This document shows positions 25,995 to 35,879 of a stretch of 64,000 nt of DNA, piece by piece. The notes beneath the pieces were generated by a model. That model had not been told where the DNA came from. It saw nothing but the letters and a program-made list of their open reading frames with translations, and did no database searches. Position numbers and translations under genes: made by a program. Position 1 is the stretch's first letter. The number at the start of each line of letters is the position of its first letter. The stretch comes from Candidatus Pantoea gossypiicola. GTDB taxonomy: Bacteria > Pseudomonadota > Gammaproteobacteria > Enterobacterales > Enterobacteriaceae. Where the stretch lies: positions 222,011 to 286,010 of the forward strand of contig NZ_VWVM01000005.1 of the NCBI RefSeq assembly GCF_008632075.1, in the 5' to 3' direction.

Positions 25995-27427
25995 GTCGTT
26001 TAGTGGTTGTATCTAACCGTGTCGCCATGCCAGATGGGTCTAAAACCAGCGCAGGCGGCCTGGCCGTCGGCATTCTCGATGCACTGAAAAGCACCGGTGG
26101 ATTATGGTTTGGCTGGAACGGTGAAATCAGCGAGTTCACCGGCGAAGACGTTGAAGACGTTAAGGTTCAGGAGCATGAGGGTATCGAGTATGCCTCGTTC
26201 CCGCTGAGCCAGAATGATTATGATCTCTATTATTGCCAGTTCTCGAACACGGTTATCTGGCCCGCCTTCCATTATCGCCTCGATCTGGTGCAGTTTCAGC
26301 GTGAAGCGTGGGAAGGGTATTGCGAGGTTAATGACGCGGTGGCGCAGCGATTAAAACCGCTGATCAAACCGGATGATATTGTCTGGATCCATGATTATCA
26401 TTTTTTACCGTTTGCTGCTGCGCTGCGTCGGGCCGGTATTAATAACCGCATCGGTTTCTTCCTGCACATTCCGTTCCCGACGCCTGAAATTTTCAACGCA
26501 CTGCCTCCGCACAAAGAGCTGCTGGAAATGCTGTGTGAATATGACCTGCTGGGCTTCCAGACTGAATCCGATCGGGTGGCGTTCCTGGACAGCGTCAGCC
26601 AGCTGACACAGTTGCAGAATAAAGGCGACAAAAAGCATCGCGCCTTTGGCAACACCTTTATGACTGAGGTTTATCCCATCGGGATTGAGCCAGACAGTAT
26701 TAAAGAGATGGCCGAGGGGCCACTGCCGCCGAAAATGGCTGCTATGAAGAAAGAGCTGGGCGATGCACGCAACATTATTGCCTGTGAACGTCTCGACTAT
26801 TCAAAAGGGCTGCCGGAGCGTTTTCTTGCTTATGAAGCGCTGCTGGAGAACTACCCGCAGCATCGCGGCAAAATCCGCTATTCGCAGATCGCACCAACCT
26901 CGCGTGGCGATGTGCAGGCATACCAGGATATCCGGCATCAGCTTGAGACAGAAGCAGGGCGCATCAACGGTAAGTACGGCACGCTGGGCTGGACCCCGCT
27001 CTATTATCTTAACCAGCATTTCGACCGTCGCCTGCTGATGAAGATCTTCCGGCTGACCGATGTCGGTCTGGTGACACCGCTGCGTGACGGTATGAATCTG
27101 GTGGCGAAAGAGTATGTCGCTGCGCAGGACCCGGACGATCCTGGTGTACTGGTGCTGTCACGCTTTGCCGGGGCGGCCAATGAGCTGACCTCCGCGCTGA
27201 TCGTGAATCCTTATGACCGTGATGAAGTCGCCGCCGCGCTGGATAAGGCGATTACCATGCCGCGTACCGAAAGGATTTCACGCTACAACGACATGATGGC
27301 GGTATTACGCAAAAACGACATTACCGCCTGGCGTGAGAGCTTCCTGAAGGACCTGGAGCGGATTGACCCACGCAGTGTTGACCATAGCACCGTTAACAAA
27401 GTGGCGACCTTCCCAAAGCTCGCCTGA
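25991..27427 (+). CDS. otsA: trehalose-6-phosphate synthase OtsA
   Basis: A 478-residue GT20 glycosyltransferase joining UDP-glucose and glucose-6-phosphate. The N-terminal [20 protein letters not shown] loop, the [12 protein letters not shown] region, [18 protein letters not shown] (donor-binding Arg/Lys) and the C-terminal [16 protein letters not shown] motif (donor-site Asp) are intact. It follows otsB with ATGA overlap, and a perfect terminator follows. Confidence 0.96.
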   Translation: MSRLVVVSNRVAMPDGSKTSAGGLAVGILDALKSTGGLWFGWNGEISEFTGEDVEDVKVQEHEGIEYASFPLSQNDYDLYYCQFSNTVIWPAFHYRLDLVQFQREAWEGYCEVNDAVAQRLKPLIKPDDIVWIHDYHFLPFAAALRRAGINNRIGFFLHIPFPTPEIFNALPPHKELLEMLCEYDLLGFQTESDRVAFLDSVSQLTQLQNKGDKKHRAFGNTFMTEVYPIGIEPDSIKEMAEGPLPPKMAAMKKELGDARNIIACERLDYSKGLPERFLAYEALLENYPQHRGKIRYSQIAPTSRGDVQAYQDIRHQLETEAGRINGKYGTLGWTPLYYLNQHFDRRLLMKIFRLTDVGLVTPLRDGMNLVAKEYVAAQDPDDPGVLVLSRFAGAANELTSALIVNPYDRDEVAAALDKAITMPRTERISRYNDMMAVLRKNDITAWRESFLKDLERIDPRSVDHSTVNKVATFPKLA

Positions 27428-27452
27428 CCTGAGTCTTTAGGGGAATAATGGA

Positions 27453-27488
27453 AGCAGCGATACCATCAGGGTATCGCTGCTTTTTTTT
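27453..27488 (+). terminator. Rho-independent terminator of otsBA
   Basis: An 11-bp perfect stem (AGCAGCGATAC/GTATCGCTGCT) with a 7-base loop at 27453-27481 is followed by eight T residues. It is one of the strongest terminators in the window. Confidence 0.93.
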
Positions 27489-27647
27489 GGGCCCAGCTCA
27501 CAGAAAACTCGCCCGCTATCTGTTAACGACCTGATGCTGCGATTATCTGCCGATGACCTCAGTAGCGGCTAAGAGTGGCCTGATATATGCACAGAAACAC
27601 GAAAACCCTGTCATACCGCTGCCTGCCGCTTTCTTTAACTACTTTGC

Positions 27648-27674
27648 TAAAGTTTTTCTTCAGGCTGCCGATAG
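27648..27674 (+). promoter_or_regulatory. sigma-28 (FliA) promoter far upstream of flhDC
   Basis: TAAAGTTT-N11-GCCGATAG matches the FliA consensus (TAAAGTTT-N11-GCCGATAA) at 15 of 16 positions. It points toward flhD, 770 bases away, and no gene starts nearby. It could drive a non-coding RNA or give late feedback into flhDC. Confidence 0.75.
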
Positions 27675-28117
27675 TCATAGTGCCAACGCATAACCTGTCG
27701 TTAATTCATTCGTCTTTCTTATGTAACCCCTTGTTACATTGGGTGTCGGAGCCTGAACATCCCGCTGTCACTGTTAACACCAGGTTGCCAGAACCCCCCC
27801 TTACTGCCGTCGAAACCTTAACGATTTCATTACTCACACCCTGCGATACTCCCATTAAGTAACTAATTTAACAGCAAATAACTCCCTGCCTTGCCAGCAT
27901 AATATCCTGATAACCCTCTTTTAGATGGTTCTAAATAGGGTGTTAAAGCGATTAACACCCGATAATCATTTCGGACTGCTTAAAGCGATGAATAGCGATG
28001 CTTTTACCCCCTATTAAACCTTTCTCAGGACAAATTGGACTTAAAAACACACTTTTTTGTTCAAAAAGTGACCACTCAGCGAGTAATCGTAAAGGGTTGC
28101 TGAAGAAATTTGCGTTA
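27675..28117 (+). other. flhDC upstream region, unexplained part
   Basis: No believable gene. A 7-bp perfect hairpin (ATGTAAC/GTTACAT, 27721-27739) lies about 40 bases after the start expected from the FliA promoter. AT content rises toward flhD. Long regulatory regions are normal for flhDC, which is bound by many regulators, but only the FliA and CRP sites are clear to me. Confidence 0.4.
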
Positions 28118-28141
28118 AAAGTGTGATCTGCGTCACACTTT
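28118..28141 (+). promoter_or_regulatory. CRP-cAMP site of the flhDC promoter
   Basis: A perfectly symmetric site AAAGTGTGA-N6-TCACACTTT contains the full TGTGA-N6-TCACA core (28122-28137). A TATAGAT-like -10 at 28187-28193 would place the site about 70 bases upstream of the start, similar to E. coli flhDC. It implies catabolite-controlled motility. Confidence 0.88.
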
Positions 28142-28275
28142 ATCTAAAATTTCATCTGGCTGTCGTTGTATGTCGAAATCAGACGATATAGATTTGCGTT
28201 GTTTTCGGAATAGTCCTAAAAAATGTAAGAAGACGTCACGGAAGATGTCCGGAACTCGAAAATAGAATGGCATGG

Positions 28276-28312
28276 ATTTTCGACCTTCAGTGGGTCTGAA
28301 ACCCACGAAAAT
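28276..28312 (+). promoter_or_regulatory. flhDC leader hairpin
   Basis: A nested stem in the 5' untranslated leader: ATTTTCG/CGAAAAT outside (28276-28282, 28306-28312) and GTGGGT/ACCCAC inside (28290-28295, 28301-28306). The 11-base sequence CGAAAATAGAA occurs twice around it (28257-28267, 28306-28316). It may control flhD mRNA stability or regulator (CsrA or sRNA) access. Confidence 0.5.
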
Positions 28313-28445
28313 AGAAGGCGAAAAACAGTGACATTGAAATTATGTGAAGTTTTTTTTGCCATCTTTTGATTTAACAAACAGCAGCTCGAACCGCAGATTT
28401 TAATCTGCGATACAGTTACGTCGCATCTCTCAGGATGGAAAAATA

Positions 28446-28799
28446 ATGGGCACCTCTGAAGTACTGAAACATATTTATGACCTTAACTTGTCTTATTTAC
28501 TGCTCGCGCAGCGTTTAATTAACCAGGATAAAGCTTCTGCAATGTTTCGCCTCGGTATTGACGAAAAAATGGCGAACGCATTATCTGAATTAACATTGCC
28601 TGAGATGGTAAAAATGGCGGAAACCAATCAGCTGGTTTGCCAGTTTCGTTTTACCGATAGCAACACCATTAATCGCCTGACGCAGGAATCACGCGTGGAT
28701 GATTTACAACAAATCCACACCGGCATTTTATTATCAAGCCGTTTACTGCGTAATGCGTCTAAAGATGAAGCGCCTGCTAAAAAGAGAGCAATGTCATGA
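28446..28799 (+). CDS. flhD: flagellar master regulator subunit FlhD
   Basis: A 117-residue helical subunit of the FlhD4C2 activator that turns on class 2 flagellar genes. The sequence [20 protein letters not shown] at the start and [20 protein letters not shown] mid-protein are the family hallmarks. The Cys at about residue 65 (LVCQF) matches the inter-subunit disulfide Cys. It overlaps flhC by ATGA. It is controlled by the CRP-bearing promoter about 250 bases upstream. Confidence 0.97.
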   Translation: MGTSEVLKHIYDLNLSYLLLAQRLINQDKASAMFRLGIDEKMANALSELTLPEMVKMAETNQLVCQFRFTDSNTINRLTQESRVDDLQQIHTGILLSSRLLRNASKDEAPAKKRAMS

Positions 28800-29374
28800 G
28801 TGAGAAAAGTATTGTTCAGGAAGCCCGTGATATTCAGCTCGCCATGGAGCTCATCACTTTAGGTGCGCGCTTGCAGATGTTAGAGAGTGAAACTCAGCTG
28901 AGCCGTGGTCGTCTGATCAAGCTCTATAAAGAATTACGTGGCAGTCCGCCGCCAAAAGGCATGCTGCCGTTCTCCACGGACTGGTTTATGACGTGGGAGC
29001 AGAACATCCATGCTTCTATGTTCTGTAACGCCTGGAAATTTTTACTGAAAACCGGTTTGTGCAGCGGCGTCGATGCCGTGATCAAAGCTTACCGTTTATA
29101 TCTCGAACAGTGTCCGCAATCGGACGAGGGCCCGCTGTTGGCGCTGACCCGCGCCTGGACCCTGGTCCGATTCGTTGAAAGTGGCATGCTGGAACTGGCG
29201 GATTGCAAATGCTGTAATGGCAGCTTTATTAATCATGCGCATCAGCCGGTTGGCAGCTTTACCTGCAGCCTGTGCCAGCCACCATCACGTGCCGTAAAAA
29301 GACGTAAACTTTCTGCAGAACCTGCCGATATGTTTCCACAACTGCTGGATGAACAGGTTAAACACGCCGTTTAA
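28796..29374 (+). CDS. flhC: flagellar master regulator subunit FlhC
   Basis: A 192-residue DNA-binding subunit of FlhD4C2. Four zinc-binding cysteines are present in CKCC and CSLC (about residues 138-163), matching the C-terminal zinc cluster of E. coli FlhC. N-terminal [19 protein letters not shown] is characteristic. The last codons contain a FliA promoter for the motA transcript. It overlaps flhD by four bases. Confidence 0.97.
   Translation: MSEKSIVQEARDIQLAMELITLGARLQMLESETQLSRGRLIKLYKELRGSPPPKGMLPFSTDWFMTWEQNIHASMFCNAWKFLLKTGLCSGVDAVIKAYRLYLEQCPQSDEGPLLALTRAWTLVRFVESGMLELADCKCCNGSFINHAHQPVGSFTCSLCQPPSRAVKRRKLSAEPADMFPQLLDEQVKHAV
29305..29331 (+). promoter_or_regulatory. sigma-28 (FliA) promoter inside the end of flhC
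   Basis: TAAACTTT-N11-GCCGATAT matches the FliA consensus at 14 of 16 positions. A start is expected near 29338. It would transcribe the motAB-cheAW operon and the leader RNA that ends at the terminator 29401-29430. Confidence 0.8.
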
Positions 29375-29430
29375 GTTTGTTCGCACTGTGGAAGTCATCC
29401 AGCAGCGGTTAATACCGCTGCTTTTTTTTT
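29338..29430 (+). ncRNA. motR: probable MotR-like small RNA from the motA 5' leader
   Basis: Between the FliA promoter in flhC and a textbook terminator lies about 90 nucleotides of RNA. The terminator is the perfect hairpin AGCAGCGGT-TAAT-ACCGCTGCT (29401-29422, 9-bp stem) with nine T residues (29422-29430), 78 bases before motA. E. coli makes the Hfq-binding sRNA MotR from the same place (motA 5' UTR, FliA-dependent). The 5' end is estimated from the promoter. Alternatively this is the plain flhDC terminator with no stable sRNA. Confidence 0.6.
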
Positions 29431-29507
29431 GCTTGCGGTTCAGGAATAACGCCTGCGGCTCTCTGGCTTAACTTCCACCAACACGTTATGAACGTAAGGA
29501 TTTTTTT

Positions 29508-30395
29508 GTGCTGATAATTATAGGTTACCTGATTGTTATAGGCTCCGTGTTGGGCGGATATGCGCTGGTCGGTGGCCATCTGGGCGCGCTTTATCAGCCA
29601 GCCGAATTATTGATGATCGGCGGTGCCGGTGCCGGTGCTTTTTTAGTCGGCAACAATGGAAAGTCGATTAAAAAAACGATGAAAGCGCTGCCACTGTTAT
29701 TTCGCGGCTCCAAATACAATAAAGCGGTTTACATGGATTTGATGTCGCTGCTTTATCGCCTGATGGCGAAGTCGCGTCAGCAGGGCATGTTATCGCTGGA
29801 GCGTGATATTGAAGATCCCAGCCAGAGTGAAATTTTTGCTAATTATCCCCGCATTCTTGCCGATAAACAGTTAGTAGATTTTATTACCGATTATTTGCGC
29901 CTGATGGTCAGCGGCAACATGAACGCCTTTGAAATCGAAGCGTTGATGGATGAAGAGATCGAGACCTACGAACACGAGTGTGACGTACCAGCGCAAAGTA
30001 TTGCAGCAGTAGGCGATGGTCTTCCGGCTTTCGGCATCGTGGCGGCGGTAATGGGCGTGGTTCACGCACTGGCCTCGGCCGACCGTCCGGCGGCTGAACT
30101 CGGTGCGCTGGTAGCCCATGCGATGGTGGGAACGTTCCTGGGCATTTTGCTGGCCTACGGATTTATTTCTCCACTGGCGTCAGTCCTGCGTCAGAAGTGT
30201 GCGGAAACCACCAAGATGATGCAGTGCATCAAGGTGACTTTGCTGTCGAGCCTTAATGGATACGCGCCGCAGATTGCGGTGGAGTTTGGTCGTAAAACCC
30301 TTTACTCCGCCGAGCGCCCATCGTTCAGCGAACTTGAAGAGCATGTACGTAACGCCAAGAACCCGGCTAAACAGACTTCAGACGAGGCTTCATGA
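29508..30395 (+). CDS. motA: flagellar motor stator protein MotA
   Basis: A 295-residue inner-membrane stator subunit with four membrane segments; with MotB it conducts protons to turn the flagellum. It starts with GTG as in E. coli. Charged cytoplasmic-loop residues that meet FliG lie around 90-98, and the proline pair region [20 protein letters not shown] (about 168-190) forms TM3. TM4 is [15 protein letters not shown]. It overlaps motB by ATGA. A terminator between flhC and motA means read-through or the FliA promoter controls its level. Confidence 0.96.
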   Translation: MLIIIGYLIVIGSVLGGYALVGGHLGALYQPAELLMIGGAGAGAFLVGNNGKSIKKTMKALPLLFRGSKYNKAVYMDLMSLLYRLMAKSRQQGMLSLERDIEDPSQSEIFANYPRILADKQLVDFITDYLRLMVSGNMNAFEIEALMDEEIETYEHECDVPAQSIAAVGDGLPAFGIVAAVMGVVHALASADRPAAELGALVAHAMVGTFLGILLAYGFISPLASVLRQKCAETTKMMQCIKVTLLSSLNGYAPQIAVEFGRKTLYSAERPSFSELEEHVRNAKNPAKQTSDEAS

Positions 30396-31336
30396 AACAC
30401 GGCAATCGCCCAATTGTGCTGATCAAAAAGCGCAAACATAAAGGCCATGAAGGCAGCCACGGATCGTGGAAGATTGCCTACGCCGACTTTATGACGGCGA
30501 TGATGGCCTTTTTTATGGTGATGTGGCTGCTGTCGATCGCCAACCCGCAGGAACTGGTGCAGATTGCAGACTACTTCAAAACGCCGCTTAAGGTCGCGAT
30601 TACCGGCGGCGCGCGCAGCAGCGACAGCGATAGCCCGATCCCTGGCGGCGGTGACGATCCGACCAAAAAGATTGGCGAAGTGAACAAAGTCGTCGATATG
30701 GACGCCCAGAAACGCAAGCTGGATGAGATTCGCCTTAACCGGCTGCGTGAAAAGCTCGACCAGATGATTGAAGCGGATCCGCGTCTCAAAGCGCTGCGGC
30801 CACATCTGATCATCAACATGGTGGAAGAGGGACTGCGTATTCAGATTATCGACAGCCAGAATCGCCCGATGTTTAAGACCGGCAGTGCCGAGGTGGAGCC
30901 GTATATGCGCGACATTTTGCGTGCGATAGCGCCGATCCTCAATGATATCCCGAACCGCATCAGCCTGGCCGGACATACCGATGATTTCCAGTATGCCAGC
31001 GGTGACAAAGGCTACAGCAACTGGGAACTCTCTACCGACCGCGCTAACGCCTCACGCCGGGAACTGGTAATGGGCGGTCTGGATAGTGGCAAAATTTTAC
31101 GGGTGTTAGGTATGGCCGACACCATGCGCCTGAAAAATCGTGGCGGTAATGACGCAGTTAACCGCCGCATCAGCCTGCTGGTGTTGAACCACGACACCGA
31201 AGCGGCAATAGAAAAAGAGAACGCAGAAAGTGATGCCGTCCAGATCAGCGATCCGGCGGCCATTGAAAAAATTACCGCACCGCCAGCACCCCAGGGCAGC
31301 GCGGTGAATACAGCAGCCCCCTCACAGCCGAGGTGA
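30392..31336 (+). CDS. motB: flagellar motor stator protein MotB
   Basis: A 314-residue stator subunit. A basic N-terminus precedes one membrane span with the proton-binding Asp in [19 protein letters not shown] (near residue 32). A plug region follows, then an OmpA-like peptidoglycan-binding domain with [12 protein letters not shown] and [12 protein letters not shown] (about 190-240). It anchors the MotA4B2 channel to the cell wall. The tail after residue 280 is Ala/Pro-rich. It overlaps motA by four bases. Confidence 0.96.
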   Translation: MKHGNRPIVLIKKRKHKGHEGSHGSWKIAYADFMTAMMAFFMVMWLLSIANPQELVQIADYFKTPLKVAITGGARSSDSDSPIPGGGDDPTKKIGEVNKVVDMDAQKRKLDEIRLNRLREKLDQMIEADPRLKALRPHLIINMVEEGLRIQIIDSQNRPMFKTGSAEVEPYMRDILRAIAPILNDIPNRISLAGHTDDFQYASGDKGYSNWELSTDRANASRRELVMGGLDSGKILRVLGMADTMRLKNRGGNDAVNRRISLLVLNHDTEAAIEKENAESDAVQISDPAAIEKITAPPAPQGSAVNTAAPSQPR

Positions 31337-31341
31337 TTCCC

Positions 31342-33330
31342 GTGAGTATGGACATCAGCGATTTTTACCAGACGTTTTTTGATGAAGCCGATGAGCTGTT
31401 AGCGGATATGGAACAACACCTGTTGGGCCTGGACCCGCAGGAGCCAGATTCGGAACAGCTAAACGCCATCTTCCGTGCCGCCCACTCCATTAAGGGTGGG
31501 GCCGGAACCTTTGGTTTTACGGTATTACAGGAAACGACTCATATCCTGGAAAACATTCTGGATGGTGCTCGTCGCGGCGAGATGCAGCTCAGCACCGACA
31601 TCATCAACCTGTTTTTGGAAACCAAAGATATTATGCAGGAACAGCTCGATGCTTATAAAACCGCGCAGGAGCCTAACGCGGAGAGCTTCAAATATATCTG
31701 TGAAGCGCTGCGCCAGCTGGCGCTCGAGGCGAAAGGTCTGCCGGTTGATGTGCCGGCGACGGTAACCCCTGCCAGCACGGAACCGGCCAGCACCAGCGGT
31801 CTGCGGGTACAGCTGATCGACCTCAAAGAAAAAGAAGTCGACCTGATGCTGGAAGAGATGAGCAATCTCGGCACCCTGACCAATGTGCAGAAGGGCAGCA
31901 CCACGCTGGACGTCTGCATTGATGGCGTCGGTAAAGATGACATCGTGGCGGTGCTCTGCTTCGTCATCGACGAAGCGCAGATCCGCTTCCCGGAGGCTGG
32001 CGAAGCGGTTGCCGCGCCGGTTGCTGCTGTTGCAGCCGTCGCACCGGTTGCAGAAGAGGTTCACACCGCCAGCGTTACCGAACTGCCCGTGGCAGCGGCG
32101 AAGCGTGAAAGTAAGCGCGTCGCGGCACCGGCGAAGTCGAGCGAATCTTCCAGCATCCGTGTTGCGGTAGAGAAGGTCGATCAGCTGATCAACCTGGTGG
32201 GTGAACTGGTGATTACCCAGTCGATGCTTGCCCAGCGTTCCGGTGAACTCGACCCGGTGGCGCACGGCGACCTGCTGAACAGCATGGGGCAGCTGGAGCG
32301 TAACGCCCGCGACCTGCAGGAATCGGTGATGTCGATTCGTATGATGCCAATGGAATATGTCTTCAGCCGCTTCCCGCGTCTGGTGCGTGACCTGGCGAGC
32401 AAACTCGGCAAAGAGGTCGAACTGACCCTGCTGGGCAGCTCAACCGAACTTGATAAGAGCCTGATCGAACGCATCATCGACCCGTTAACGCATCTGGTGC
32501 GTAACAGTCTTGACCACGGTATCGAAACGCCAGAGAAACGTCTGGTGGCCGGTAAGGTGGCTACCGGTAACCTGACGCTTTCCGCGGAACACCAGGGCGG
32601 TAACATCTGTATCGAAGTGTCAGATGATGGTGCCGGCCTGAACCGTGAACGTATTCTGGCTAAAGCCCTGTCATCGGGCCTGCCGGTTCATGAGAACATG
32701 AGCGACGAAGAGGTCGGCATGCTGATCTTCGCACCGGGCTTCTCTACGGCGGAGCAGGTGACGGATGTGTCAGGACGCGGCGTCGGAATGGACGTGGTGA
32801 AACGAAATATTCAGGAGATGGGCGGTCACGTTGAAATCGCCTCGAAGCAGGGTAAAGGCACCACTATTCGTATCCTGCTGCCGCTGACGCTGGCCATCCT
32901 TGATGGCATGTCCGTCCGCGTGGCGGATGAAGTCTTTATTTTGCCGTTGAATGCGGTGATGGAATCACTGCAACCGCGTGCCGAAGAGCTGAAACCGCTG
33001 GCCGGTGGCGAGTGCGTGCTGGAAGTGCGTGGTGAATATCTGCCACTGGTCGAGTTGTGGAACGTCTTTGATGTGCAGGGTGCCAAAACCGAGGCCACGC
33101 AGGGCATCGTGGTGATCCTGCAGAGCGCGGGCAAACGTTACGCGCTGCTGGTTGATCAGCTGATTGGTCAGCATCAGGTGGTGGTGAAGAACCTGGAAAG
33201 TAACTATCGCAAAGTGCCGGGCATCTCCGCCGCGACCATTCTTGGCGATGGTAGCGTAGCGCTGATTGTTGATGTATCAGCACTGCAGTCACTTAACCGT
33301 GAAAAACGTGTGGCCGGCGCTGCCGCCTGA
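31342..33330 (+). CDS. cheA: chemotaxis histidine kinase CheA
   Basis: A 662-residue kinase that phosphorylates CheY and CheB. P1 carries the phospho-His in [16 protein letters not shown] (near residue 48). P2 (about 155-230) is less conserved and flanked by Ala/Pro/Thr/Ser-rich linkers. P3 is [21 protein letters not shown]4 has the ATP site [19 protein letters not shown] and GRGVGMDVV, and P5 is the CheW-like end. GTG 31342 gives the E. coli N-terminus [19 protein letters not shown]. An internal ATG at 31633 matches the start used for the short form CheA-S. It lies in motAB-cheAW. Confidence 0.96.
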   Translation: MSMDISDFYQTFFDEADELLADMEQHLLGLDPQEPDSEQLNAIFRAAHSIKGGAGTFGFTVLQETTHILENILDGARRGEMQLSTDIINLFLETKDIMQEQLDAYKTAQEPNAESFKYICEALRQLALEAKGLPVDVPATVTPASTEPASTSGLRVQLIDLKEKEVDLMLEEMSNLGTLTNVQKGSTTLDVCIDGVGKDDIVAVLCFVIDEAQIRFPEAGEAVAAPVAAVAAVAPVAEEVHTASVTELPVAAAKRESKRVAAPAKSSESSSIRVAVEKVDQLINLVGELVITQSMLAQRSGELDPVAHGDLLNSMGQLERNARDLQESVMSIRMMPMEYVFSRFPRLVRDLASKLGKEVELTLLGSSTELDKSLIERIIDPLTHLVRNSLDHGIETPEKRLVAGKVATGNLTLSAEHQGGNICIEVSDDGAGLNRERILAKALSSGLPVHENMSDEEVGMLIFAPGFSTAEQVTDVSGRGVGMDVVKRNIQEMGGHVEIASKQGKGTTIRILLPLTLAILDGMSVRVADEVFILPLNAVMESLQPRAEELKPLAGGECVLEVRGEYLPLVELWNVFDVQGAKTEATQGIVVILQSAGKRYALLVDQLIGQHQVVVKNLESNYRKVPGISAATILGDGSVALIVDVSALQSLNREKRVAGAAA

Positions 33331-33353
33331 CAGATAACGAAAGGGTAAATAAC

Positions 33354-33851
33354 ATGAATGGAATGGCAACCGTGACAAAAATCGCTGGCGAAACTGTGGG
33401 TCAGGAGTTTCTGGTCTTCACGCTGGGCGACGAAGAGTACGGCATCGATATCCTCAAAGTTCAGGAAATTCGCGGTTACGATCAGGTAACGCGTATTGCG
33501 AATACCCCTGAATTCATCCGCGGCGTCACGAATCTGCGCGGCGTAATCGTGCCGATTATCGATCTGCGCGTAAAGTTTGCGCAGCCTGACGTTGAGTACA
33601 ATGACAACACCGTGGTCATCGTACTGAATCTGGAAAATCGCGTGGTCGGTATCGTGGTCGATGGTGTTTCTGACGTGCTGTCACTGACCCAGGATCAGAT
33701 CCGACCTTCACCAGAGTTCGCGGTAACTATGTCTACCGAGTACCTGACCGGTCTGGGTGCGCTGGGCGAACGCATGCTGATTCTGGTCGACATTGAGAAG
33801 CTGCTGAGCAGCGACGAGATGGCGCTGGTGGATAACCTGCGTACCGCGTAA
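33354..33851 (+). CDS. cheW: chemotaxis adaptor CheW
   Basis: A 165-residue SH3-like adaptor that links receptors to CheA. The blocks [43 protein letters not shown] core and [22 protein letters not shown] are nearly identical to E. coli CheW. It is the last gene of the motAB-cheAW unit. A GC-rich stem (ACGGGC/GCCCGT, 33862-33885) follows without a T-tract. Confidence 0.97.
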   Translation: MNGMATVTKIAGETVGQEFLVFTLGDEEYGIDILKVQEIRGYDQVTRIANTPEFIRGVTNLRGVIVPIIDLRVKFAQPDVEYNDNTVVIVLNLENRVVGIVVDGVSDVLSLTQDQIRPSPEFAVTMSTEYLTGLGALGERMLILVDIEKLLSSDEMALVDNLRTA

Positions 33852-33945
33852 TCGCATCATCACGGGCTGGCTTAGGCTGGCCCGTAATCGTTACAGACTG
33901 TAATAGTTTCTTTTGAATTCATATCCTTAAAACCGACGTCCGCCC

Positions 33946-33972
33946 TAATTTCCTGCTCTCACCTGTCGATAA
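33946..33972 (+). promoter_or_regulatory. sigma-28 promoter of the first chemoreceptor gene
   Basis: TAATTTCC-N11-GTCGATAA has a good -10 (7 of 8) and a weak -35. It is placed 45 bases before the receptor ATG. Confidence 0.6.
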
Positions 33973-34016
33973 TCTCACTGCTACTTTTAAATCACCTACA
34001 TTGTTCAGGGTTACTC

Positions 34017-35687
34017 ATGTTAACGAAAATCCGTGTGGTCACCAGCCTGTTACTGGTGTTACTGGTATTCGGGCTGTTACAGGCCTTATCCGGTTCTGTC
34101 TTTTACTCTGCATTAAGCCACGATAAACAAAGTTTCGCTGTGTCACAGCTGGCGATGCAAAACACGCAGGCGCTCAATGACGCTTATATGAGTCTCAACC
34201 AGAGCCGTGTTTTGCTGACCCGCGTTCAGCTGCGTATCGCCACCAGCAAACTGGAAGGTAAAACGGCTGATGTTGCTTCGTTGTTTGAAGAGAGTCAGCG
34301 CTTCCAGCAGGCTGCAGCGGGTTTCTACAAGACGTTCAAAGAGACGCCAGATACCCCAGGACAGGATGAGCAACTTAACAATCAGCTTGACCAGCGCTTC
34401 AATGATTATGCGGGCGCGCTGAACAGCCTGCAGAGTGCGCTGCAGGTCAATGATATGGCCGCAGCCGCAAAAGCTCCGGTGGCACCGAGCCAGAGTGCGT
34501 TTCTGACGCTTTACCGCGAATGGCGGGCCGATCAGAGTCGCCTGACCACGCTAGGCGTGGCCGAGAACAGTAACGCTTACAGCCGTATGATGTGGATCCT
34601 TGCCGCTATTATGAGCGTTGTGGTTGCGGTGATCGTGCTTTGCTGGTTTGGCCTGCGCAAAATCGTGATAAACCCGCTGAATGGCAGCATTAACCATATC
34701 CAGCATATCGCTCAGGGTGATTTAACCCAGCCGATCGTGGTGGAAGGACGTAACGAGATGACACAGCTCGCCGCCAGCCTGCATGACATGCAGCAGTCGC
34801 TGGTCCGCACTGTAACCCATGTCCGTGAAGGATCGGATGCGATTTTCACCGGTGCCAGTGAAATCTCTGCCGGAAACAATGACCTTTCCGCCCGCACAGA
34901 ACAGCAGGCGGCATCTCTGGAGCAGACGGCGGCCAGTATGGAGCAGCTCACCGCCACCGTGAAACAGAACGCCGAAAACGCCCGCCAGGCGTCACAGCTG
35001 GCACTCAGCGCGTCCGAAACCGCAGAAAAAGGCGGCAGCGTGGTGGCGGGTGTGGTGAAAACCATGAGCGAAATTGCTGGCAGTTCAAAGAAGATTGCTG
35101 ATATCACCAGCGTGATTGATGGGATCGCGTTCCAGACGAATATTCTGGCGCTCAACGCTGCCGTTGAAGCAGCGCGTGCCGGTGAACAGGGTCGCGGTTT
35201 TGCGGTAGTCGCGGGCGAGGTGCGTAGTCTGGCACAGCGCAGCGCCCAGGCCGCCAAAGAGATCAAAGGACTGATTGATGATTCAGTCAACCGCGTCAGC
35301 GTGGGTTCGCAGCTGGTCGGTACCGCCGGGGAAACCATGAGCGATATCGTCAGTGCGGTCACACGCGTCACCGACATCATGGGCGAAATCGCCTCGGCGT
35401 CGGATGAGCAGAGTCGTGGTATCGATCAGGTCGGGCAGGCCGTCACCGAGATGGATCGCGTCACCCAGCAGAACGCCTCGCTGGTGGAAGAGTCCGCGGC
35501 AGCGGCCGCGTCGCTGGAAGATCAGGCCAGCCGTTTAAGTCAGTCAGTCTCTGTCTTTAAAATCAAACGTGAAACCAGGCAGACGCTGACAAAGCATCTG
35601 CCGATTGCTTCGTCCGCAACAAAGGCGCTGGCACCACGCAAAGCCCTGACGGCCCCGGTCAGTGATACAAACTGGGAAACCTTCTGA
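34017..35687 (+). CDS. methyl-accepting chemotaxis protein 1 (Tar/Tsr class, NWETF tail)
   Basis: A 556-residue chemoreceptor. Membrane span 1 is at residues 8-30, the periplasmic four-helix ligand domain at about 31-190 keeps the amino-acid carboxylate arginines in [11 protein letters not shown], and TM2 is near 192-214. A HAMP domain and methylation helices follow, with the invariant hairpin tip [20 protein letters not shown]. It ends in NWETF, the docking site for CheR and CheB, so it can assist methylation of others. The attractant cannot be fixed: ligand-loop residues differ from both Tar and Tsr. It is the first of three tandem receptors. Confidence 0.9.
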   Translation: MLTKIRVVTSLLLVLLVFGLLQALSGSVFYSALSHDKQSFAVSQLAMQNTQALNDAYMSLNQSRVLLTRVQLRIATSKLEGKTADVASLFEESQRFQQAAAGFYKTFKETPDTPGQDEQLNNQLDQRFNDYAGALNSLQSALQVNDMAAAAKAPVAPSQSAFLTLYREWRADQSRLTTLGVAENSNAYSRMMWILAAIMSVVVAVIVLCWFGLRKIVINPLNGSINHIQHIAQGDLTQPIVVEGRNEMTQLAASLHDMQQSLVRTVTHVREGSDAIFTGASEISAGNNDLSARTEQQAASLEQTAASMEQLTATVKQNAENARQASQLALSASETAEKGGSVVAGVVKTMSEIAGSSKKIADITSVIDGIAFQTNILALNAAVEAARAGEQGRGFAVVAGEVRSLAQRSAQAAKEIKGLIDDSVNRVSVGSQLVGTAGETMSDIVSAVTRVTDIMGEIASASDEQSRGIDQVGQAVTEMDRVTQQNASLVEESAAAAASLEDQASRLSQSVSVFKIKRETRQTLTKHLPIASSATKALAPRKALTAPVSDTNWETF

Positions 35688-35692
35688 TTAAT

Positions 35693-35728
35693 GCTGCGCA
35701 TCCTGCGGGTTGCGCAGCCACCCCTTTT
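35693..35728 (+). terminator. probable terminator after chemoreceptor 1
   Basis: A 7-bp stem (GCTGCGC 35693-35699, GCGCAGC 35712-35718) is followed six bases later by TTTT. The gap before the T-tract makes it a weaker candidate. Confidence 0.5.
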
Positions 35729-35816
35729 AATCTACTGCTTAAAGCCAAACTCAGCAGCTCCTGCTGATAAAATTAATTACAAAAGCCACTTCTCTTCTGA
35801 AAGCGCCGAAAAGCAT

Positions 35817-35843
35817 TAATTAATACTATAAACACGCCGATAT
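35817..35843 (+). promoter_or_regulatory. sigma-28 promoter of the second chemoreceptor gene
   Basis: TAATTAAT-N11-GCCGATAT, 37 bases before the ATG. The -10 matches 7 of 8; the -35 is weak. Confidence 0.62.
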
Positions 35844-35879
35844 AGCCGCTGCACCTAAATTAACCTGCAGGGGAACGAG

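Noticed and set aside
27587..27862. 91-codon plus-strand frame upstream of flhDC
   Set aside because: It overlaps the FliA promoter, lacks a ribosome site and has no protein-like composition.
35747..35778. TAAAGCCA and GCTGATAA as a FliA promoter before chemoreceptor 2
   Set aside because: The spacing is 15 instead of 11 between the 8-mers; the site at 35817-35843 has correct spacing.
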